A stretch of 64,000 bases of DNA from Pseudomonadota bacterium (GTDB lineage: Bacteria; Pseudomonadota; Gammaproteobacteria; Pseudomonadales; Oleiphilaceae), in assembly GCA_002747395.1 (NCBI GenBank), contig PDPE01000028.1:1-64000 (forward strand), written 5' to 3'. Below the pieces are notes generated by a model. The model worked only from the letters and a program-made list of their open reading frames with translations, did not search any database and had not been told where the DNA came from. Shown piece after piece: positions 37,740 to 46,900 of this stretch. The number at the start of each line of letters is the position of its first letter. Within the stretch, counting starts at the first letter, position 1. Position numbers and translations under genes: made by a program.

Positions 37740-39125
37740 TTACCCACCAGGGTTTGGCGCATGATTTTGCTGTGGAGCCATCGGTGGCTTTGTCGACTCC
37801 CGCCGAACCACCGCTTTCAGAGAGGCCTCGCAATCCCCAAACAAGGCACTTTCTGTCAAGCCCTGCTGCAAAAACTTTCGCATGGCTGAAATTCTCTCTA
37901 TCGCGAAATCCGTATCAGGATCCGAGCCTGGCACATAGGCTCCCACGTTAATCAAATCCCTGGCCTGATTGAATTTGGCAACGGTCTGCTTGAATCGCTG
38001 CGCTGCCTGGAGATGCTCCGGGGATACGATATGTGGCATGACACGACTGATCGAGGCTTCAACATCAATAGCCGGGTAATGGCCCTCCTCAGCCAGTGCC
38101 CTGGACAAGACAATGTGGCCATCGAGTATGGCACGCGCAGCATCTGCTATCGGGTCTTGCTGGTCATCCCCCTCGGTCAATACCGTATAAAAGGCGGTGA
38201 TCGAACCTCCACCGGGCATACCATTGCCTGCCCGTTCTACCAGTTGCGGAATTTTGGCAAAAACCGAGGGCGGGTAGCCCTTGGTGGCTGGCGGCTCTCC
38301 CACGGCCAGGGCGATCTCACGCTGGGCCTGGGCGAAACGGGTCAGAGAATCCATTAGCAGCAAGACCTTTTTACCCTGATCCCGGAAGTATTCCGCTATA
38401 CGGGTAGTCAGCATGGATGCTCTTAACCGCATCAGTGGCGAGTCATCTGCAGGCGAGGCGACCACCACAGAACGGGACAGTCCTTCCTCGCCCAAGATAT
38501 CCTCTATAAACTCTTTTACCTCTCGTCCCCTCTCACCGATCAACCCGACAATGGTAATATCCGCATCAGTGAAGCGGGTCATCATTCCGAGCAACATGCT
38601 CTTACCCACACCACTTCCCGCAAACAACCCGAGCCTTTGCCCCACGCCCACACTGAGCAGGCTATTGATGGAGCGGATTCCCACGTCCAGGTGTTCGCGT
38701 ATCGGAGCCCGCCTGAGCGGATTGATGATTTCACCGGTCATGGGTACATGAGCTTCCGGTTGCAAGGGGCCAAGTCCGTCAAGCGGCTCTGCGGAACCAC
38801 CAATGACGCGACCAAGCATGGAGAAGCCAGCCGGAACCTGTGACGCACTCGCCACGGGGGTAACTTGCACTCCCGGTCGCAGGCCTTCAACCTGGGTCAA
38901 TGGCATCAGGTAGACCTTCTCATCGGCGAAACCGACCACTTCCGCTTCCACTTTCAGGGTATCAGAGGCATGGATCAGGCAGCGGTCACCCACCACCATG
39001 GGACAGCCCACGCATTCGAGGGTCAACCCGATCATCCGGGTCAGTCTGCCGGATATTTCGGGACTGACCTCACCAGGGACTCGCTTCTGGTATTTATCGA
39101 ATCGATCCGGGAATATCTGGTACAT
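37740..39125 (-). CDS. fliI: Flagellar export ATPase FliI
   Basis: 461 aa from the ATG at 39125; 39137 is an alternative. Walker [14 protein letters not shown] near 168-180, Walker [13 protein letters not shown], and F1-beta-like [15 protein letters not shown]. Powers unfolding and export of substrates. The open frame extends upstream to 39281 through (Asn-Arg-Asn-His)n, but that is the fliH repeat tract in another frame. fliI therefore begins inside the fliH 3' end (about 30 bp overlap). Confidence 0.95.
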   Translation of the reverse strand: MYQIFPDRFDKYQKRVPGEVSPEISGRLTRMIGLTLECVGCPMVVGDRCLIHASDTLKVEAEVVGFADEKVYLMPLTQVEGLRPGVQVTPVASASQVPAGFSMLGRVIGGSAEPLDGLGPLQPEAHVPMTGEIINPLRRAPIREHLDVGIRSINSLLSVGVGQRLGLFAGSGVGKSMLLGMMTRFTDADITIVGLIGERGREVKEFIEDILGEEGLSRSVVVASPADDSPLMRLRASMLTTRIAEYFRDQGKKVLLLMDSLTRFAQAQREIALAVGEPPATKGYPPSVFAKIPQLVERAGNGMPGGGSITAFYTVLTEGDDQQDPIADAARAILDGHIVLSRALAEEGHYPAIDVEASISRVMPHIVSPEHLQAAQRFKQTVAKFNQARDLINVGAYVPGSDPDTDFAIERISAMRKFLQQGLTESALFGDCEASLKAVVRRESTKPPMAPQQNHAPNPGG

Positions 39126-40110
39126 ATTCGGAATCATGCTCCGGGTTAAAAGGTGTAACCGGTTCCGGTTGTGGTTCCGGTTGTGGTTCCGGTTGTGGTT
39201 CCGGTTGTGGTTCCGGTTGTGGTTCCGGTTGTGGTTGCGGTTGCGGTTCCGGCTCTGGTTCAGGCTCCGGTTCCGGTTCAAGGGCTGATTGCGGGGTTAG
39301 CAAAACCTCTTTGTGCAAATCACTCATTTCTCCCATTGAATCCACCGGAGTCGGTTTGTCCGCATCGATCTGCTTCCTGTTTGAGCTTTCCAGCATGCTT
39401 TGCACAACTTTCTGAAAGCGCTTTTCAACCGTGAAATCAACAATGCTGTGTAAAGTTTCCACCCGACAACCGCCGGGTAAGACATCATCGCATACCACGA
39501 TAGCCGCCTCCCCATCAATCTGCCTGACCACCTCCATCACCTTTTCGTGATCCGCCTTGTTGACATAGATCCGTATGGACTGGCGAGTGGCGGGCAAAAG
39601 GGCAATGGCGTCCTTCACCACGTCTTTTATATGTGAAGAATCTGTTTCCAGCTCGCGAAGAATAACAGCGCGACTGATTGCCAGCACCAGGTTAAGCAAG
39701 GCTTGCTCCACCTGGTCTTCATGGCGCTCGATGGGGTCAAGCAACTCTTGCATCAGATTTTGAAGGCGGGATAATGACTCTCTGATTTCATGCTCTGTTT
39801 TCTCCAGAGCTTCCTCTTTCCCCTGTTCCATTCCCTGAGCCAGACCGACATCGTTCCCCTCTTTCAATCCTTGCTCGTAGCCTTCCTGATAGCCTTTTTC
39901 CCTGCCTTCGCCCAGTCCCTCTTCGAGTCCCGCGTTATGCGCTTCCAGCCTTATCTGCTCCAGGTCCTCCAGCGTAAGGGGTTTGACGGCTTCACACCCG
40001 GCTTCGGGCATTTCCCTGCCTGATTCATCGATAAGCGGCAATTCCCAGCGCTCGTAGGCCGTCAAATCTGATGCCTTGATTGTTCCCTTGCGATTACCGG
40101 TTCTATCCAT
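39094..40110 (-). CDS. fliH: Flagellar assembly protein FliH with Pro-Glu/Gln tail
   Basis: 338 aa, longer than the usual 230-260. Residues 60-110 show the FliH Glu-Gly-rich heptad-like region ([19 protein letters not shown]). The FliH/V-ATPase E-like domain ends around 245. An unusual tail follows (about 275-315) made of alternating Pro-Glu and Pro-Gln pairs encoded by a 12-bp DNA repeat, ending VPDIPGSIR. FliH regulates FliI through its C-terminus, so the tail sits at the contact end. Start at 40110; a TTG at 40113 precedes it. Confidence 0.92.
   Translation of the reverse strand: MDRTGNRKGTIKASDLTAYERWELPLIDESGREMPEAGCEAVKPLTLEDLEQIRLEAHNAGLEEGLGEGREKGYQEGYEQGLKEGNDVGLAQGMEQGKEEALEKTEHEIRESLSRLQNLMQELLDPIERHEDQVEQALLNLVLAISRAVILRELETDSSHIKDVVKDAIALLPATRQSIRIYVNKADHEKVMEVVRQIDGEAAIVVCDDVLPGGCRVETLHSIVDFTVEKRFQKVVQSMLESSNRKQIDADKPTPVDSMGEMSDLHKEVLLTPQSALEPEPEPEPEPEPQPQPQPEPQPEPQPEPQPEPQPEPQPEPVTPFNPEHDSEYVPDIPGSIR
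39165..39285. repeat. Coding microsatellite, (GGTTCCGGTTGT)-type, in fliH
   Basis: Plus strand shows about ten units of GGTTCCGGTTGT/GGTTCCGGCTCT. In the fliH frame they give (Pro-Glu-Pro-Gln)n. Length change in multiples of 6 bp would keep frame, so the tract could vary by slippage. Confidence 0.93.
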
Positions 40111-40140
40111 CAACAGTTCACGCCGCGCGATAATGTGTCA

Positions 40141-41181
40141 CTAAACCATTTCTTCACCGGCACCTCCCAGATTGATTTCACCCGATTCAGCCAGTTTTCT
40201 GGCTATGGTAAGAATATCTTTCTGAGCTGCCTCCACTTCACTTACCTTCACCGGCCCTTTCGCTTCCAGGTCATCCCGTAGCAATTCCGCAGCACGCTTC
40301 GACATATTGGTGAAGATTTTTTCCTGTACTTCTTCGTCTGCTCCCTTCAGGGCCAATATCAATACATCCGAAGAAACTTCCCGCAACAGGGTTTGAATAC
40401 CCCGGTCATCGACATCTTTGAGGTTATCGAATACGAACATGAGGTCTTCAATCTCGGAACCCAAATCCGTATCTATCTCTTTGATCTGCTCCATCAAATC
40501 CGCTTCAATCGAGGTATCCATGTAGTTCATGATATCGGCGGCCACCTTTATGCCGCCAATTTTGCTGGTCTTGGTTGAAGATCCGCCGGAAAACTGTTTT
40601 TCAAGAATATCGTTCAGTTCCTGCAACGCCTGCGGCTGAACCGAGTCCAGCGCGGCCACTCGCATGACGATATCGAGCCGCACTTTTTCTTCGAGGTTGC
40701 ACAAAACCTCGGCTGCCTGATCGGCATCCAGATAGGACACGACAATCGCCTGAATCTGAGGGTGCTCATAGCGGATGATATCCGCCACCGAACGGGGCTC
40801 CATCCACTTGAGCGTATCCAGTCCTGTGGTATTTCCACCCACCAGAATCCGGTCAATCAGGCTGGCAGCCTTTTCTTCACCCAATGCCTGTGTCAGCATC
40901 GAACGTATGTAGTCATCAGCACCAATACCCAGGCCGGTTTGACTCGCCACCGCTTCCAGAAACTCTACCGTAACTGCTTCCACCTGTTCCTGGGAGACAT
41001 CATGCATTGCTGCCATTGCCGTCCCCACACGCTGCACTTCCTTTGGCCCCATGTGCTTGAGAATCTGTGCCGCGTCTGCCTCACCCAAAGACATTAACAA
41101 GACAGCCGCCGAATCAATTCGCGACAGCCTGGCCGGTTTTTTACCTCCGCCTTGCTGCGGCGCGTTATCACTCATCCGCAT
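40141..41181 (-). CDS. fliG: Flagellar switch protein FliG
   Basis: 346 aa. N-terminal FliF-binding domain with RIDSAAVLLMSLGEADAAQIL, middle domain with KWMEPRSVADIIRYEHPQ, C-terminal torque domain with LMFVFDNLKDVDDRGIQTLLREV. Overlaps the fliF end by 14 bp; a second ATG at 41175 is equally plausible. Rotor protein contacting the stators. Confidence 0.96.
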   Translation of the reverse strand: MRMSDNAPQQGGGKKPARLSRIDSAAVLLMSLGEADAAQILKHMGPKEVQRVGTAMAAMHDVSQEQVEAVTVEFLEAVASQTGLGIGADDYIRSMLTQALGEEKAASLIDRILVGGNTTGLDTLKWMEPRSVADIIRYEHPQIQAIVVSYLDADQAAEVLCNLEEKVRLDIVMRVAALDSVQPQALQELNDILEKQFSGGSSTKTSKIGGIKVAADIMNYMDTSIEADLMEQIKEIDTDLGSEIEDLMFVFDNLKDVDDRGIQTLLREVSSDVLILALKGADEEVQEKIFTNMSKRAAELLRDDLEAKGPVKVSEVEAAQKDILTIARKLAESGEINLGGAGEEMV

Positions 41182-42883
41182 TTACCCATTGTCGTACCAC
41201 CTGTGCTACGCGAGCCGGATCTTCTGCGATCAGCCCCTTAAGCGCATTCAACTGTTTGTCATATCCTTCCGACGCGCCCGGCAACAAAAATTCACCCGAA
41301 TCGCCCAGGCTTACCTGATCGACCGCGCCGGATGATTCCAGCTCGTCCAGCGTCGCCAGGCCTTCTTCATCTCCGGCCAGTGCAAGCTCTTTTTCATGCG
41401 CCCCATTCGAAGACAGGCTCTTCAAAGTCGGACGAACCATTCCCAGGATAATGACCAGCATAACCAGAAATGCCAGTACCGGCTTTAGCATGTTAAGAAA
41501 CCAGCTTTGCTGCCAAAATTCCGGCTCCTCAAAAGGAACCACTTCCTCAGGGGCGAAAGGACTGTTAATCACACTCACACTGTCCCCCCGGCGAGCAGAA
41601 TAACCAACCGCGTTTCTTACCAGTATAGTCAACCTTTCCAGCTCGGCCTCCGGCCAGGGCGAATAGCTAATTTCTCCGCTTTCCGGATTGACTTTCCTGA
41701 TATCGTCTACAACAACAGCGACTGTCAAACGCTTGATCCTGCCCTGCTGCTGTTTAGAGTAGCTGATGGTACGGTCAACTTCATAGTTTCTTGTCGCCTG
41801 CTTTCGAATATCAGCCATCTTTTCACTGCCTTTTCCATTGCCACCGGCAGCCACTTCCGGAACACTTGCCGCCCCCGGAGGCTGATTGGATAACGCACCC
41901 GGGATTCCCCCGTTTCGTCCTGAAACCCTCTGCTCATCCACTGTCTGCTCACTTCTGAGGGCTTGTAAATCGGGGTTGAAAATTTCTTCCGCTGTTTCGA
42001 TTGCGGTAAAATCAATGTCAGCAGAAACTTCCGAGCGAAAGTGCCCGACACCCATAACGGGCTCAAGAATACTGGTGACACGTCGATTCAGCACTTCCTC
42101 CAGTTTGCGAGTGTAATCAAATTCCCTGGAAGCCATTTTCGCTTCGGTGTCCATCTCATCACCAGTAAGCAGCCTCCCTCTCTGATCAACCACTGAAACA
42201 TTTTTTTTGTCCATCTCGGGAACGCTGTTTGCCACCAGGTTTACCACGGATCTGACCTGCTCCTGAGAAAGATCACGACCGGCATACACTTCCAGATACA
42301 CAGAGGCGGAGGATTTTCTTCTGTCTCTGACAAAGACAGATCGCCTGGGTATGGCGAGGTGAACCCGGGCTTTACGGATGTTGCGCATACTGGCTATGGT
42401 GCGGGACAGTTCGCCTTCCAGTCCGCGCCGAAACCGGGTCGCTTCCATAAACTGGCTGGTGCCCAGACCCTGCTCCTGATCCAGCAATTCGTATCCGACT
42501 GTGTTGTTATCCTTTATTCCTGCCGCAGCGAGCTTGAGCTTCGCCTGATAGACAAGTTGTGACTCCACAAGTAAAATGCCGGTTTTCGGGTCTACCTTGT
42601 AGCCAATGTTATTTTCGTCAAGAATGGTACTGATTTCATTCGCGTCATAGTTCTGCAGATTGGCAATCAGAGGCTGATAGTCGGGATCCTGGGCCCAAAG
42701 TACAACGGCGAGGCCTAATGCAACACTTGCCGCCAACCCTACCATCAAGCCGATTTGTCGAATAAGGGTAAGCTTGTTGAAGCCCAGCAACATATCATTT
42801 TGCGATTCCGATGCAACCGGCAGACTGCCGTCACCACTTTCTGCGGGGGAAACATCATTTACTTCTGCGGGTACACTGGCCAT
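41168..42883 (-). CDS. fliF: Flagellar MS-ring protein FliF
   Basis: 571 aa. Membrane helix near 45-67, ring-building motifs with MRNIRKARVHLAIP and a second membrane helix around 455-475. The C-terminal FliG-binding tail ends DPARVAQVVRQWVNADE. The ATG at 42883 is preferred over a TTG at 42889. Export housing and rotor base. Follows fliE by about 110 bp. Confidence 0.96.
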   Translation of the reverse strand: MASVPAEVNDVSPAESGDGSLPVASESQNDMLLGFNKLTLIRQIGLMVGLAASVALGLAVVLWAQDPDYQPLIANLQNYDANEISTILDENNIGYKVDPKTGILLVESQLVYQAKLKLAAAGIKDNNTVGYELLDQEQGLGTSQFMEATRFRRGLEGELSRTIASMRNIRKARVHLAIPRRSVFVRDRRKSSASVYLEVYAGRDLSQEQVRSVVNLVANSVPEMDKKNVSVVDQRGRLLTGDEMDTEAKMASREFDYTRKLEEVLNRRVTSILEPVMGVGHFRSEVSADIDFTAIETAEEIFNPDLQALRSEQTVDEQRVSGRNGGIPGALSNQPPGAASVPEVAAGGNGKGSEKMADIRKQATRNYEVDRTISYSKQQQGRIKRLTVAVVVDDIRKVNPESGEISYSPWPEAELERLTILVRNAVGYSARRGDSVSVINSPFAPEEVVPFEEPEFWQQSWFLNMLKPVLAFLVMLVIILGMVRPTLKSLSSNGAHEKELALAGDEEGLATLDELESSGAVDQVSLGDSGEFLLPGASEGYDKQLNALKGLIAEDPARVAQVVRQWVNADE

Positions 42884-42995
42884 TGTCAAATCCGTCCTGA
42901 TTACACCTTTGGCTTGATTGCACTCATTGGAATATCCGGGTCGGGTACCCGTTCGTTCAGGCCCGTTGTTTATCCAGACCTGTCAAGAGCACTTG

Positions 42996-43352
42996 CTACA
43001 CGGGCATTTTCATAATTTCTTCATAAGCCTTGACAACTTTATTGCGAACCTGGGTAAGTGCCTGAAATGACACTGTGGCTTTTTGTGACTCAACCATAAC
43101 TCTGGTGATATCAATGCCAGGCTCCCCTTTTTCGTAGGCTGTCCTCATCTCTCCCGCGCTTTTTTGCACTTCATTGACCGAATCTATGGCCTTGCTGAAC
43201 ATTTCACCAAAGCCGGGAGTTTTTTCCATCGAGCCAACACGATTTACCTTTTCAGGAGAAATCTCATTGCCGACAACAGGGGGCCGCTGGATTTGAGCAC
43301 GCATCATGCGCATCTGGTCTAAAACTGCTGTGATATCTGCTCTGTCAGTCAT
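42996..43352 (-). CDS. fliE: Flagellar hook-basal body protein FliE
   Basis: 118 aa from the ATG at 43352; the longer open frame (to 43427) has a non-conserved start. FliE signature FGEMFSKAIDSVNEVQ and MVESQKATVSFQALTQVRNKVVKAYEEIMKMPV. Connects MS ring and rod. First gene after its sigma-54 promoter. Confidence 0.95.
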   Translation of the reverse strand: MTDRADITAVLDQMRMMRAQIQRPPVVGNEISPEKVNRVGSMEKTPGFGEMFSKAIDSVNEVQKSAGEMRTAYEKGEPGIDITRVMVESQKATVSFQALTQVRNKVVKAYEEIMKMPV

Positions 43353-43492
43353 ATTCAATCTCCAATGGCGCCAATTCTTTGACTTTCGAGACGAATAACC
43401 CCGGAATCGTCGGGGCAGGCAATACACAAGGGGTTCTGATGAGTGCCCACTGCTGGAAAATTGCCATACTTGAAGCCTCTACCCTCTTACTA

Positions 43493-43508
43493 TGCAAACG
43501 AGGTGCCA
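43493..43508 (-). promoter_or_regulatory. Sigma-54 promoter of fliEFGHIJ
   Basis: Minus strand TGGCACCTCGTTTGCA matches the consensus at both boxes (TGGCAC at -24, TTGCA at -12). It lies about 140 bp upstream of the fliE ATG. Best match in the window. Confidence 0.88.
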
Positions 43509-43602
43509 CATAAGCTTTTGACTGATGTATCCTTTCAGGCCGCTGTATCATTTCAGGCCGCTTATCGCAGTGAAAAGCAACCGGGCTGAACCGGGCGTGA
43601 AA

Positions 43603-45096
43603 CTAGGCGACTGACAATTCACTTTCTATGTCTATGCCATAATCTCTCATCTGTGCCAGCTTGTATCTCAGCGTACGAGGACTGATACCCAGGCGTTCCG
43701 CGGCCAGCTTTCGTTTTCCGCACTTTTTAATGGTATCAATAATGATCTGAAACTCCCTTCTCTTCAGGTCTCCCCCCAGGCCGTTAAACTCACTCGCCCT
43801 TTCATCGGCAATCTGGTCCGGAACAGCAACGCCGCAAACCGGAAGCTCACCGGATTCATCAGGCTGTGCCAAACCGGAATCCCCCCGGCTTTCAGAACGG
43901 TTTGCATCCACTACATTCATCCAACTGTGGCCTGTACCGTCAAGGCACAATTCCTCGGCTCCGATTTCCCCACCCTGCTGCAGCACTATCGCTCGCTGAA
44001 TCGCATTGTCCAACTCACGAACATTGCCAGGCCACGAATGATTCACCATCGCCGCCTGCGCCTCCTGGCTGAAACGCAGCTGAGGCAATTTCATTTTGGC
44101 GGTATGGTTCCGAAGCAACCTTTCTGCAAGGGGCACGATGTCTGCCGGCCTCTCCCGCAGGGGCTTCCAGTGAATCGGAAACACACTCAGGCGATAATAC
44201 AGGTCTTCCCTGAACCGGTTTTTACTCACGTATTCTTTCAGGTCACGGTTAGTGGTAGCCAAAACACGTACATCAAGGGGAACGGGCTTGCGCCCCCCGA
44301 CCCGCTCCACCTCTTTTTCCTGTAAAACCCGCAACAGTTTTGCCTGCAAGCCAGGATCCATTTCCGATATTTCATCCAACAGGATTGTACCGCCATTGGC
44401 TTGCTCGAATTTGCCCGGAGTACTGGCATAGGCGCCGGTAAAGGCCCCCTTTTCATGGCCAAACAAAATGGCTTCCAACATATTTTCAGGAATGGCCGCA
44501 CAATTAATCGCAACAAAGGGTTGATCTGACCGATCGGAACTGGCGTGGATAAACCGGGCCAATACCTCTTTACCTGTCCCGCTTTCACCCGAAATCAATA
44601 CCGTGGAATCAACCGCTGCCACCTTTCTGGCCATCTGGAACAAGCGCCGACTGAAGGCATCGACAGCCACCGGGTCTGTATCAGAGTGTTGCGTTTCGCC
44701 CGCTACCACCCGGCGAATGGTGTTGATCAGCGTTTTCGGATCAAAGGGTTTCACCAGGTAATCGATCGCTCCGGCCTGAATCGAACTCACCGCCTGGCTG
44801 ATCTGCCCGTAGGCCGTCATCAGTACAGCTGGCAAGCCGGGAAAATGGCTTTGAATGTGGTCAAGCAAACCCAATCCATCCATGCCCGGCATATTCACAT
44901 CACTCACCACCATATCCGGCAACTGATTCTCCAGCATGGGAATTGCCGCTTCCGCAGAATCGGCAGTAACACAATGAAAGCCTGCCATTTCTACCGTTGT
45001 TTCCAATGCCTCCCGGAGGTCTCTATCATCCTCTACGATGAGTATGGTTGCTTTCTTCGTGGTATTTCGAATCGCATTTTTCATTGTATCGCTCAT
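43603..45096 (-). CDS. fleR: Flagellar response regulator FleR (sigma-54 activator)
   Basis: 497 aa from the ATG at 45096, with GGAGAT upstream; a longer frame to 45195 overlaps fleS and is not conserved. Receiver domain (Asp in MVVSDVNMPGMDG), AAA+ domain (Walker [15 protein letters not shown] loop, WPGNVREL) and a Fis-type helix-turn-helix (KLAAERLGISPRTLRYKL). Activates middle flagellar genes with FleS. Confidence 0.95.
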   Translation of the reverse strand: MSDTMKNAIRNTTKKATILIVEDDRDLREALETTVEMAGFHCVTADSAEAAIPMLENQLPDMVVSDVNMPGMDGLGLLDHIQSHFPGLPAVLMTAYGQISQAVSSIQAGAIDYLVKPFDPKTLINTIRRVVAGETQHSDTDPVAVDAFSRRLFQMARKVAAVDSTVLISGESGTGKEVLARFIHASSDRSDQPFVAINCAAIPENMLEAILFGHEKGAFTGAYASTPGKFEQANGGTILLDEISEMDPGLQAKLLRVLQEKEVERVGGRKPVPLDVRVLATTNRDLKEYVSKNRFREDLYYRLSVFPIHWKPLRERPADIVPLAERLLRNHTAKMKLPQLRFSQEAQAAMVNHSWPGNVRELDNAIQRAIVLQQGGEIGAEELCLDGTGHSWMNVVDANRSESRGDSGLAQPDESGELPVCGVAVPDQIADERASEFNGLGGDLKRREFQIIIDTIKKCGKRKLAAERLGISPRTLRYKLAQMRDYGIDIESELSVA

Positions 45097-45148
45097 TGTA
45101 CATCTCCACTCTGAATCACTATTCCCGGACAACTCGCTGAATCTCTGG

Positions 45149-46570
45149 TTAATCAATAACAGGCAGAACGATAGAGGCGACAACACCACCTTCATACGAA
45201 CCTATCTCAAACAACCCCTTATGTGCACTTACCACTGCCTGGACAACCGCCAACCCCAGCCCTGTTCCCTGAGACTTGGTTGTATAGAAGGCTTCTTTCA
45301 GTTTTTCCTTTTGGCCTGCATCAAAACCGGGACCATTGTCGGCCACCTGGATCGCCACCTTGCCATCCGGCAATACGTCAAACTTGATAGTCATAACCAG
45401 CTCACCTTCAGAGGCCTCAACACTGTTATTTACCAGATTCATACAGGCACCAACCAATGCTTCCTTGTTGCACAAAACTTCTACCTCTCCCGCACGGTTT
45501 TGCCATTGCACTTTCGCTCCCGCCTTGCTCAGTGGTGCTTCGGCCGCATGCCTGAGTGATTCTTCGAGCTCCTGAATGCTGACACGCTCGGCCAAAGGTG
45601 TTTCACCTTTGGCGAAAATCAGCATGTCTCTTACCTGCTGCTCCAGATGAACGAGTCGTGACATAAGCCTGTCCGCGCATTTTTGACGAAACCCGTCGTC
45701 TATCTGGTCGTGACACAGATGCCCGGCATACAGCATGGCAGTCGAAAGCGGAGTGCGTATCTGATGGGCAAGAGAAGCCACCATTCGGCCCATGGCAGAA
45801 AGTCTCTCGTATCGGCTAAGTCTTGATTGCAATTCACGGGTCTCGGTCAAATCAGTCAACAATATGAGCTGACCAGGCTCCTGATCAATGGATCGCGTGG
45901 CAATACTGACTCTTCGACCATCAATCATGGACACTTCATGCCCGTCATCCCGCTTGGGAGCAAAGCAACGTTGTATAATATCCAGCCATCTCTCACCTTC
46001 CAGCGGCTCACCCAAAAGATCGACGGCTGCAGCATTACATTTCTGAACAACCCCCTTGCCATCCAGCAAAACCACACCAGCTGGCAAAAGGTGGAGCAAG
46101 GTTTCCAATCGACTGGTTGCTTTCTCCTTTTCGGAAAGCTCCTGTTTACGATGTTCAATTTCCTCAGTCAGCTCCAGGGTGAGGCGATTCACCCTGTCTT
46201 CCAGATTGTCGTAAGCGCGCGTCAAACGATCCGTCAGTTGGTCAAACAGACTGATAAAATGCTCTAGCCCCGTTAATTTCAGAAGCATGTTTTCCTGGTC
46301 AGAAACGTAGTCGAGTAAGGGTTGTTCCCTCATTCGATGCAAATTTTTTCGACTCAAAGGAAAAGGGGCGACTCTTTCATCCCGGTCTTGCACCCTGGAT
46401 GAAAGGGTGCAAGACCGGGAATCGACACCAAGAGAGTCAAGTTTGTGAGAGGTCGCCAAAAACGTATTGATACAATCGATGAGCTGCCCATGCTGCTCAT
46501 CAGAAGAACGGGAAAAATCTGCTGATTCCTTGTAGGCTACAGTATTTCCTGGATGATCGGATAGCGCCAT
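45149..46570 (-). CDS. fleS: Flagellar sensor kinase FleS
   Basis: 473 aa, no membrane segment, hence cytoplasmic. A coiled coil spans about 90-150, PAS about 155-255, HisKA with the phosphorylated His in SLAHQIRTPLSTAM near 275, and HATPase with NLVNNSVEA and GTGLGLAVV. Partner of FleR. A perfect 17-bp-arm inverted repeat lies inside the variable head (codons about 51-64) without breaking the frame. Confidence 0.95.
   Translation of the reverse strand: MALSDHPGNTVAYKESADFSRSSDEQHGQLIDCINTFLATSHKLDSLGVDSRSCTLSSRVQDRDERVAPFPLSRKNLHRMREQPLLDYVSDQENMLLKLTGLEHFISLFDQLTDRLTRAYDNLEDRVNRLTLELTEEIEHRKQELSEKEKATSRLETLLHLLPAGVVLLDGKGVVQKCNAAAVDLLGEPLEGERWLDIIQRCFAPKRDDGHEVSMIDGRRVSIATRSIDQEPGQLILLTDLTETRELQSRLSRYERLSAMGRMVASLAHQIRTPLSTAMLYAGHLCHDQIDDGFRQKCADRLMSRLVHLEQQVRDMLIFAKGETPLAERVSIQELEESLRHAAEAPLSKAGAKVQWQNRAGEVEVLCNKEALVGACMNLVNNSVEASEGELVMTIKFDVLPDGKVAIQVADNGPGFDAGQKEKLKEAFYTTKSQGTGLGLAVVQAVVSAHKGLFEIGSYEGGVVASIVLPVID
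46380..46420. repeat. Perfect inverted repeat inside fleS, 17-bp arms
   Basis: The arms at 46380-46396 (TCCCGGTCTTGCACCCT) and 46404-46420 (AGGGTGCAAGACCGGGA) are exact reverse complements around a 7-nt spacer GGATGAA. On the minus strand the same stem forms in fleS mRNA, about 150 nt after the start codon. Confidence 0.97.
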
Positions 46571-46900
46571 TTCAAACTCCCTGCCTACGCTTGTCGGCCT
46601 TTGGGTGAATCATACCGATGCCGGGTATGACGATGGTTCAGCTACTGATGCATAATGTGTTCCATATTTAATTTTGCTCTGTTATTCATCAAGTTAAAAA
46701 ACTGACAGATACTCTGATGCTTTCGACAGACAATTTATTGACGGAAGGAATACGGGAATCGGACGCACGGTTTCGCGCCGGTTTTGCGAAACGCACATCT
46801 ACGGCAAACAGGACATTTGCTCCGGGGAGTGCGCCTCAAGCGAAAAGAAAAAGGGACGAGGCTTGAAAGGGTGAAGAAAAAACCAGGGCAGGAAAAGGGG
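46571..46900. other. fleQ-fleS spacer
   Basis: 330 bp, no gene. It holds a candidate sigma-54 promoter for fleSR and a moderate hairpin (GTTTCGC/GCGAAAC near 46770-46795) that could end fleQ transcription, without a T-tract. Confidence 0.55.
46649..46664 (-). promoter_or_regulatory. Candidate sigma-54 promoter of fleSR
   Basis: Minus strand TGGAACACATTATGCA: correct GG-N10-GC spacing, with one mismatch in each box (TGGAAC, ATGCA), about 80 bp upstream of fleS. fleSR is sigma-54/FleQ dependent in Pseudomonas. Confidence 0.6.

Noticed and set aside
39126..39281. N-terminal (Asn-Arg-Asn-His)n extension of FliI
   Set aside because: It is the fliH repeat tract read in another frame. FliI homologs begin near MYQIF and no ribosome-binding site precedes 39281.
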